Shown here: positions 34,827 through 40,209 of the stretch, in pieces
Position numbering within the stretch: position 1 is the stretch's first letter
Layout: every line of letters begins with the position of its first letter
DNA from: an uncultured Atopobiaceae bacterium
Lineage (GTDB): Bacteria > Actinomycetota > Coriobacteriia > Coriobacteriales > Atopobiaceae
Length of the DNA: 40,209 nucleotides
Direction of reading: 5' to 3'
NCBI GenBank assembly: GCA_944320385.1
Contig: CALUHH010000021.1
Location: 1 to 40,209, forward strand
Position numbers and translations under genes: made by a program
Notes under the pieces: model-generated
What the model was told of the DNA's origin: nothing
What the model saw: only the letters and a program-made list of their open reading frames with translations
Databases searched by the model: none

Positions 34827-35783
34827 GTGGACAGAGACCAGATCGCGCAGGAGGTCCTCGCCGCGGTGGGCGGCAAGGCCAACGTCACCGCGAACGACAT
34901 CTGCATGACCCGCCTGCGCATCCTCACCGAGGATCCCTCGCTCGTCGACACCGACCAGCTCTCCTCCGCCCGCGGCGTCCTCGGCTTTGTCAAGCGCGGG
35001 GCCAACGGCATCGAGGTCGTCTTTGGGCCCGGCAAGGTCGAGGCCGTGCACGAGGCCCTGGTGCGCCTCACGGGCATCGAGGGCAACGACGAGGCCTTCG
35101 ACGAGGCCGCGACCATGCCGGCGCCCATTCACGTGCACATCTCGCACAACCCGCTTCACAGCGCTGCCGTGGCGCAGAGCGAGGACGAGGCGGAAGACGA
35201 AGCCGAAGACCCCGTCGAAAATCACGACGGGGACGGGGACGACGATGATGCCGCGACCGTCGACGACCTGGTGAGCCTGCTCGACGACATCGAGCCGGCC
35301 GACGTCGAGGACGACGCCGTCGTCGCGGATGCCCCCGAGGGCCCGCTGCGGGTCCTGGTTATCAACGGGCCCAACATCAACATGCTCGGCATCCGCGAGC
35401 CGGACATCTACGGTCACGACTCCTACCGCGCCATGCTGAGCATCTGCCACGACGCCGCGCTCGAGGCCGGCTTTGCCGACTGCACCTGCTTCCAGTCCAA
35501 CCACGAGGGCGACCTCATCGACGCCATCCAGGACGCGTACGGCACCTACGCCGGCATCATCATCAACCCCGGCGCCTACACGCACACCTCCATCGCCATC
35601 CTCGACGCCGCCAAGGCCGTGGGGCTGCCGATGATCGAGGTCCACATCTCCAAGCTCGAGGACCGCGAGGACTTCCGGCAGGTGTCCTACATCCGCGCCG
35701 CCTGCTTCGAGACCATCACGGGCCTGGGCGTGGAGGGCTACCGCAAGGCGCTCTTCGACATGGCCGCGCACCTCGGGCTGTAG
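34827..35783 (+). CDS. aroQ: PTS EIIB-like domain fused to type II 3-dehydroquinate dehydratase
   Basis: 318 residues. Residues 1-85 match the glucose-family PTS EIIB pattern: VGGKANVTANDICMTRLRI, with the phosphorylatable cysteine at C26 followed by TRLR, then RGVLGFVKR and a VVFGPGKVEAVHEAL end. Residues ~86-172 are a very acidic linker. Residues 174-318 are AroQ: VINGPNINMLGIREPDIYG (R190, Y195), FQSNHEGDLID, INPGAYTHTS (N247, H253) and EVHISK (H273), so dehydratase activity is expected. The GTG start has GGGAAGGG upstream and directly begins the EIIB domain. No EIIA or EIIC is encoded nearby. The role of the EIIB part is unknown. Confidence 0.9.
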   Translation: MDRDQIAQEVLAAVGGKANVTANDICMTRLRILTEDPSLVDTDQLSSARGVLGFVKRGANGIEVVFGPGKVEAVHEALVRLTGIEGNDEAFDEAATMPAPIHVHISHNPLHSAAVAQSEDEAEDEAEDPVENHDGDGDDDDAATVDDLVSLLDDIEPADVEDDAVVADAPEGPLRVLVINGPNINMLGIREPDIYGHDSYRAMLSICHDAALEAGFADCTCFQSNHEGDLIDAIQDAYGTYAGIIINPGAYTHTSIAILDAAKAVGLPMIEVHISKLEDREDFRQVSYIRAACFETITGLGVEGYRKALFDMAAHLGL

Positions 35784-35835
35784 CGCAGGCCGCGGGCACG
35801 CAGGCAAACGCTCATGTGAGTCCGGGTGGGGCTTG

Positions 35836-36012
35836 CCCCGCACTTCTCGGTATTCTCGGAGAGCTCACCCGCACTTCTCGTCTGTCGCATCAAGTGCGGG
35901 CCGGAGCGCACTGGATTCGTGCACTTGGCAGCAAAGTCCGAGAGGGGCCGCGCACTCGATGCGCCTAACGCCCATAATCACCCGCACTTCTTGCCCGCAC
36001 TCGTGAGTGCGG
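35836..36012. repeat. Cluster of CCCGCACTT motifs
   Basis: The 279-bp gap 35784-36062 between the aroQ fusion and a convergent membrane-protein gene holds CCCGCACTT at 35837-35845, 35868-35876 and 35980-35988, its inverse AAGTGCGGG at 35892-35900, and the perfect palindrome CCCGCACTCGTGAGTGCGGG at 35993-36012. The first two are followed by CTCG. GGGGCTTGCCCC overlaps the first. No T-run follows the palindrome on either strand. Six half-sites in 180 bp suggest protein binding rather than termination. Confidence 0.6.
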
Positions 36013-36062
36013 GTATCTACTGCACGCGCGACGGGTTTTGGTTTGGCGACAGATGCCTCTCG

Positions 36063-36458
36063 TCACGCCCCGCGGCGCCGCGCCCTGAGGGCCCTCACGC
36101 CCGCGCCGATCCCAAAGCCCGCCGCCGACACGACGGCACCAGCGGCAAGGGCAACGGGGTCGGGCGGGTTCAACCTCCCAAAGGACAGCGTGTTGGCCAG
36201 ACCAAACGTCAGCCACGGGAGCAGCAGGTACAGGACGGCCGCCGCCGGCACAACGACCCAGCTCATCCGTCCGTAGGGCCTGAGCAGCCCGGATGCCAGT
36301 GAGGTTCCCAGAATCGCCGCGGGCATGAGCCCGTAGAGGAACAGGATGCCAAAGCCCAGGGCCTCCGTGGGCCCTATCACGCCCCAGAAGACAAAGAGCG
36401 AGAAGAGCCAGGCAACGAGAAGGACCGCGGGGACGACGATCTTGGCGCTAGGTTTCAT
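36063..36458 (-). CDS. Small four-helix membrane protein, unknown
   Basis: 131 residues from the ATG at 36458, which has AAGGAGG seven bases upstream; an ATG 13 codons earlier lacks a ribosome site. Four hydrophobic segments: VVPAVLLVAWLFSLFVFWGV, ALGFGILFLYGLMPAAILG, MSWVVVPAAAVLYLLLPWLTF and VALAAGAVVSAAGFGIG. The tail is basic (RALRARRRGA), putting the C-terminus in the cytoplasm. No family recognised. It lies 57 nt downstream of the LuxR remnant, on the same strand. Confidence 0.75.
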   Translation of the reverse strand: MKPSAKIVVPAVLLVAWLFSLFVFWGVIGPTEALGFGILFLYGLMPAAILGTSLASGLLRPYGRMSWVVVPAAAVLYLLLPWLTFGLANTLSFGRLNPPDPVALAAGAVVSAAGFGIGAGVRALRARRRGA

Positions 36459-36515
36459 GGTGGCCTCCTTCAGAGGGGATGTGCCCAGCGTACCCATCGC
36501 ATGCCCGATCGTCTG

Positions 36516-37108
36516 TCAACCCCGGGGATGCTCCTCGGCAAAGTCAGTCAACCCGGCCTGCCCCTCAAGGTATTTTCGCAGCTCGGCAGCACTGTGGACG
36601 TCCAGGGCGCGATAGCAGCGGGTCCGGGCGGACTTGACCGTCCCCGGAGCTACGTGAAGGCGCTCGCACACGGCGCGCTCGCTGTCGCCGCGCGAGAGAG
36701 CGACTGCCACGCGGGCCTGGAGCTCGCTCAGGCCGGCGCGCCGCAGCAGCTCGAGCTCCTCGCCCTCGTCGCTCAGCTCTGGCTTGATGGCAGCTCCAAA
36801 GACGAGAAGGACGAGGACGCCCGCAAGGAGCCACAGCCCGTCCAGCACGCTGGGGGACGGTGCGAGCGCGGAGGCGTGTCCGGCCGACGCCAGAAACGCG
36901 ACGCCCGCGAGGCCGATGACCTCACGCCCCCGACACGCGAGCTCACGAAGCGGCGCGCCCACGTGATCGGTCGAGCCGCGGGGTCGGACCCGATCGGCGA
37001 GGCCCCGAGATACAAGACGGTCAGCGCGGAGATGTCGAGGGCGAGCGCGCCCGACCACAGCGGCCATAAGATGCTCCGCCGGGACTCGATGAAGACATAG
37101 GCGCGCAT
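36516..37108 (-). pseudogene. LuxR-family regulator, shortened and frameshifted
   Basis: The C-terminal frame (to 36516) encodes a LuxR-type helix-turn-helix: LSELQARVAVALSRGDSERAVCERLHVAPGTVKSARTRCYRALDVHS. The N-terminal part is in another frame starting at an ATG at 37108 with GGGAG upstream: MRAYVFIESRRSILWPL, then a membrane helix ALALDISALTVLYLGA. The frames join only if one base is gained or lost near 36960-37010. Regulators of this kind in Coriobacteriia usually carry many membrane helices before the HTH; only about three remain. It is 10 nt after fthC, probably cotranscribed. A sequencing error could explain the shift but not the shortness. Confidence 0.65.
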
Positions 37109-37118
37109 GGGGCGCTCC

Positions 37119-37721
37119 CTAGAGGTTGGGGTGACAGCCCCAGACGGTACCCTCACTCACGAGGAAGTCGACCGGCACGTCGTGCTCCCCCACCGGCAGC
37201 GGGTTGGACGAGAGCTGCGTGACGCGCGCGAGGCCGATCTTGTTGCCGGGATAGAAGGCGAGGAAGCGGTCGTAGTAGCCGCCGCCGTACCCCACGCGAT
37301 GGCCGCCGCCGTCAAAGACGAGCCCAGGGACGAGGCAGGCGGAGCGGATCATCTCGGGGACCGTGAGCGTCGGCGCGTCCGCCGGGGGCTCGAGGATGCT
37401 CATGGTGCCGGGCGCGAGCTCGGCGAGCGAGCCGATCTCGCAGAAGGCCATCTTGTGCGCCGCGCGGTCGACGCGGGGCACGGCGACGCGACGGCCCTCC
37501 TCGAGCAGCTCCTCGATGAGGGCGCGGGTGTCAACCTCGGCGCCAAACGAGACGTAGGTGAGCACGACGGGCGCGCGGCGGAAGACGTCGAAGGAACGCA
37601 GCGTCGAGCGGATGGCATCGTCGGAGGAGATGCGCAGCCGTGCGGGGATGGTGCGGCGAACGCGCAGGTAGTTGCTCCTCAGGGAGCTCTTGTCGGCGTC
37701 CGTGCCGTATGAGCTTGCCAC
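37119..37721 (-). CDS. fthC: 5-formyltetrahydrofolate cyclo-ligase
   Basis: ATP-dependent conversion of 5-formyl-THF to 5,10-methenyl-THF, recovering folate. 200 residues. The C-terminal motif HRVGYGGGYYDRFL, preceded by LVPGLVFDGGG, is diagnostic; the N-terminal KSSLRSNYLRVRRTIP supplies the basic ATP-site residues. The GTG start has GGGGAG upstream. Divergent from trpS; the LuxR remnant follows by 10 nt. Confidence 0.94.
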   Translation of the reverse strand: MASSYGTDADKSSLRSNYLRVRRTIPARLRISSDDAIRSTLRSFDVFRRAPVVLTYVSFGAEVDTRALIEELLEEGRRVAVPRVDRAAHKMAFCEIGSLAELAPGTMSILEPPADAPTLTVPEMIRSACLVPGLVFDGGGHRVGYGGGYYDRFLAFYPGNKIGLARVTQLSSNPLPVGEHDVPVDFLVSEGTVWGCHPNL

Positions 37722-37752
37722 CGCTCCCCCTCTCGTCTCTCTGAACCAGATT

Positions 37753-37761
37753 ATTCTAACA
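37753..37761 (-). promoter_or_regulatory. Extended -10 promoter of fthC
   Basis: The minus strand reads TGTTAGAAT about 32 bp before the GTG start, the same TGnTAGAAT form as the cyclophilin promoter. On the other strand the trpS leader holds TTTGCCGTACCAT (TACCAT 37803-37808), matching the obgE -10 region, but with no -35. Confidence 0.55.
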
Positions 37762-37859
37762 GGGATTTACGACGACCCCGCGCACGAGACTGCCGTTTGC
37801 CGTACCATAGGATGCCGTTGACCACATACGCGGGCGACCGCGTGACGCTAGGAGGAACC

Positions 37860-38909
37860 ATGCCCAACGAGGGAAGCTACGAGGCGGCAAAGCGCAGGAG
37901 CGACGAGGTCCACGCCGACCTTCTCGTCCATCCCGAGAAGTACACGATGCTCACGGGCGACCGCCCGACCGGCAGGCTCCACCTGGGCCACTACTTTGGC
38001 ACCCTCGTCGACCGCGTGCGCCTCCAGGACATGGGAGTGCGCACCAACGTCATCATCGCGGACTATCAGGTCATCACCGACCGCGACACCACCGAGAACA
38101 TCCGCGACAACGTCTACAACATGGTGATCGACTACCTGGCCTGCGGGCTCGACCCCGAGAAGACCATGATCTTCACGCACTCCGCGGTGCCCGAGCTCAA
38201 CCAGCTCATGCTGCCGTTCCTCAGCCTCGTGACCGAGGCCGAGATGGAGCGCAACCCCACGGTCAAGGCCGAGCAGGAGGCGAGCGGCCACGCCCTCACG
38301 GGACTTCTCCTCACCTACCCGGTCCACCAGGCGTGCGACATCCTCTTCTGCAAGGGCAACATCGTTCCCGTGGGCCGCGACCAGCTGCCGCACATCGAGA
38401 TCACCTCGAAGATCGCGCGCCGCTTCAACGAGCGCTACGGCCACGTCTTCCCCGACGTCACGGGACTTCTCACCTCCACGCCGCTGCTCCCCGGCCTCGA
38501 CGGCCGCAAGATGAGCAAGTCCTACGGCAACGCCATCTCCATCTCCATGACCGCCGAGGAGACCGCCAGGCTCATCAAGAAGTCCAAGAGCGACTCCGAG
38601 CGCAACATCACCTTTGACCCCGAGAACCGCCCGGAGATCTCCGGCCTGCTCACGACCGCCGGCATCTGCACCGGACGCGACCCGCGCGAGATCGCCGAGG
38701 AGATCGGCATGGGAGGCGCCGGCCAGCTCAAGCGCGTGGTGACCGAGGCGGTCAACGGCTACTTCGCCCCCATCCGCGAGCGCCGCGAGAAGATCGCCCA
38801 GGACATGGGCTACGTCGCCGACGTCCTCCACGAGGGCAACCGCCGCGCCCGCGAGATCGCCGCGGCCACCCTCGACCAGGTCCGCGAGGCGATGGGCATG
38901 GTGTACTAG
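37860..38909 (+). CDS. trpS: Tryptophan-tRNA ligase
   Basis: Class I synthetase charging tRNA-Trp. 349 residues from the ATG preceded by AGGAGG; the frame is open 21 codons further without support. TGDRPTGRLHLGHYFG carries the HIGH-type signature HLGH (41-44), and RKMSKSYGN the KMSKS loop (217-221). VGRDQLPHIEITSKIARRFNERYG is typical of TrpRS. It stands alone from trp biosynthesis genes, 14 nt ahead of the acyltransferase gene. Confidence 0.95.
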   Translation: MPNEGSYEAAKRRSDEVHADLLVHPEKYTMLTGDRPTGRLHLGHYFGTLVDRVRLQDMGVRTNVIIADYQVITDRDTTENIRDNVYNMVIDYLACGLDPEKTMIFTHSAVPELNQLMLPFLSLVTEAEMERNPTVKAEQEASGHALTGLLLTYPVHQACDILFCKGNIVPVGRDQLPHIEITSKIARRFNERYGHVFPDVTGLLTSTPLLPGLDGRKMSKSYGNAISISMTAEETARLIKKSKSDSERNITFDPENRPEISGLLTTAGICTGRDPREIAEEIGMGGAGQLKRVVTEAVNGYFAPIRERREKIAQDMGYVADVLHEGNRRAREIAAATLDQVREAMGMVY

Positions 38910-38922
38910 GGAGGAGACGAGC

Positions 38923-39885
38923 ATGGCTGGCAAGAGAATCGCGTGGGTCGACGCCGCAAAGGGAGTGGCGATGCTCGCCGTGATCGTCGGCCACACCGCC
39001 GTCGTTCCCACGCCGCTGCACGAGGCCGCCATCTCCTTTCACATCCCGCTCTTCTTCATGCTCGCCGGATACACGTTCAAGCCGCGCGGCGTCGCCGAGG
39101 TGGCGCGCAAGTCGGTCACGCGACTGCTCGTCCCGTGGCTGATGCTCTCCCTCGTCGCGCTGCTCCCGCACTGCACCGACCCGTCCGCCGACGGCGTCAG
39201 GCTCATCGCCAAGGCGCTCTTCTACAACCTCAGCTGGTCTGACTCGACGACCGTTCACTTCGTCGGCATGAGCTGGTTCCTCCTCGCGCTGTTCGTCGCG
39301 CGCATCATGCTCGCCGCGGTTCTCGCCCTCAAGGAGCGCGCCGGTCTCGGGAGGCTCGGCGAGGGGGTCGTCGCCGCCGCGGCGCTGCTGGGCGGCGCAT
39401 GGCTGGCGCGCAGGATCGGCCCGATGTGCCCGCTCAACCTCACCGCGGCAACGGTGGGCATGGGTTTCATGCTCGTGGGCCATCTCTACGCAACCATAGA
39501 CCCCGACGAGCTCCCCGTTGGCCGGCGCGCCCTCCCGAGGATGCTCCTGGCTGCCGTGGCCTGGGCGCTCTGCGTCCGCTACTCGGGGATCGACATGGGC
39601 GTCAACCAGTACGTAGAGGTCTGGCCCCTCGGAATCGCGGGCGCGATCGCCGCGGCCTACCTGATCTGCTCGCTCTGCCGCCTCGCCGAGGACGCCATCC
39701 CGCAGGCCATGCGCCCGCTCAACTTCACGGGCAGGCACTCGATGACGATCTACACCATCCACGCCGTGGACTCGGCCATTCCGTGGGGGACCCTCTCGCT
39801 CTTCTCGGGCGTGGCGACCCCCTGGCCGGTCGTCCTGCTCCTGCGCATCGCCGTGGTAATGGGCATCGCCGCCTCGCTCGTATAG
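38923..39885 (+). CDS. Acyltransferase family 3 membrane protein
   Basis: 320-residue integral membrane O-acyltransferase (fucose 4-O-acetylase/OafA-like superfamily). It opens with RIAWVDAAKGVAMLAVIVGHTAV, where H24 is the conserved histidine, then SFHIPLFFMLAGYTFKPR, the usual second motif. About ten hydrophobic segments follow, including SWFLLALFVARIML and RHSMTIYTIHAVD near the C-terminus. Probably acetylates a surface polysaccharide or wall glycan; acceptor unknown. GGAGGAGA precedes the ATG, 13 nt after the trpS stop, so likely cotranscribed. Confidence 0.9.
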   Translation: MAGKRIAWVDAAKGVAMLAVIVGHTAVVPTPLHEAAISFHIPLFFMLAGYTFKPRGVAEVARKSVTRLLVPWLMLSLVALLPHCTDPSADGVRLIAKALFYNLSWSDSTTVHFVGMSWFLLALFVARIMLAAVLALKERAGLGRLGEGVVAAAALLGGAWLARRIGPMCPLNLTAATVGMGFMLVGHLYATIDPDELPVGRRALPRMLLAAVAWALCVRYSGIDMGVNQYVEVWPLGIAGAIAAAYLICSLCRLAEDAIPQAMRPLNFTGRHSMTIYTIHAVDSAIPWGTLSLFSGVATPWPVVLLLRIAVVMGIAASLV

Positions 39886-39908
39886 CCGCGCACAATTGGG
39901 CCCTGGCT

Positions 39909-40130
39909 GCTTAAGGATTGCCTTTCATCCGAGAAATAGGGTTCGACCGCTTAAGAAATGCGTTGCGCTCCAGCCAGCGGCATCAGCTTTGGCGGGAAGG
40001 ACCTCTCGTCGGGGGTTCGCGCCCCTCTATCGCTTAAGAATCGCCTCCTATCCTGAAAAGACTCTCTGGATAGGAGGCGATCCTTAAGCGCGTTCTTCTC
40101 GCCCTCTCGGACAGGACGCGATTGTTAAGC
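39909..40130. repeat. CTTAAGC motif array (right array)
   Basis: Five 22-23-bp units of the same motif as in 37-200. Three are on the minus strand (39909-39930, 39949-39971 with one extra base, 40032-40053) and two on the plus strand (40068-40089, 40109-40130). Start-to-start distances are 40, 83 (about twice 41.5) and, for the plus pair, 41. The units at 40032 and 40068 face each other and form a 23-bp stem (40031-40053 with 40068-40090, one mismatch) around 14 nt. This is the main content of the 324-bp tail 39886-40209; no gene was seen. Confidence 0.7.
40089..40104 (-). repeat. Dispersed 16-mer GGGCGAGAAGAACGCG, copy 3
   Basis: Exact copy on the minus strand, directly abutting the CTTAAGC unit at 40068-40089. 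The shorter GCGAGAAGAAC likewise follows the last unit of the left array (about 206-216), so this sequence may be part of the array structure. Confidence 0.6.
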
Positions 40131-40209
40131 AGGCGGGGGGTCCGGACGTTTTCTTGGACGGCCTAGGCCGCGAGCCCGAGCCGCCCCCTCCTCCCCGCTA
40201 TCGTGTCGT

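Overview
The window is about 40 kb of GC-rich chromosome with tightly packed, often ATGA-overlapping genes, AGGAGG-type ribosome sites and frequent GTG starts. The gene content (mreBCD-mrdA-rodA next to TIGR03960/DUF2344 radical SAM genes, rplU-rpmA-obgE-proBA-nadD-yqeK-rsfS, one large aro cluster, a LuxR-type regulator with a membrane N-terminus) suggests an anaerobic actinobacterium of the class Coriobacteriia, perhaps an Olsenella/Atopobium relative. That placement is inference; no rRNA is present. No phage, insertion sequence or CRISPR array was seen.

Minus-strand half (233-25826). Read in the direction of transcription: a CtpE-like P-type ATPase, aconitase and a double-zinc-ribbon membrane protein form one unit. 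A promoter near 19745 then opens a cell-shape unit: cyclophilin, TPR membrane protein, mreB, mreC, mreD, PBP2 (mrdA), rodA, a DUF697 protein, a TIGR03960 radical SAM protein and DUF2344. A good sigma-70 promoter drives rplU-rpmA, which end at a clear intrinsic terminator. After a 520-bp regulatory-looking gap full of TTTTGCACACAA repeats come obgE, proB, proA, nadD, yqeK, rsfS and dinB.

Plus-strand half (26137-35783). A tRNA-Arg(CCG) and its terminator precede a near-continuous aromatic operon: aroF (DAHP synthase), tyrA, aroB, aroA, aroC, pheA, an aroE-aroK fusion, and, behind its own probable promoter, a type II dehydroquinase carrying an N-terminal PTS EIIB-like domain. All seven shikimate steps plus the branches to prephenate-derived products are encoded. 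Between aroC and pheA lie two inverted copies of a hairpin element with different outer stems but the same core.

Right end (36063-39885). A small membrane protein and a frameshifted, shortened LuxR-family gene follow fthC on the minus strand. trpS and a membrane acyltransferase lie on the plus strand.

The most unusual items are the EIIB-AroQ fusion; arrays of a 22-bp motif ending in CTTAAGC at both window ends, largely at a 41-bp period; the paired hairpin element after aroC; three intergenic clusters of short repeated motifs; and a 16-bp sequence shared exactly by three intergenic regions.
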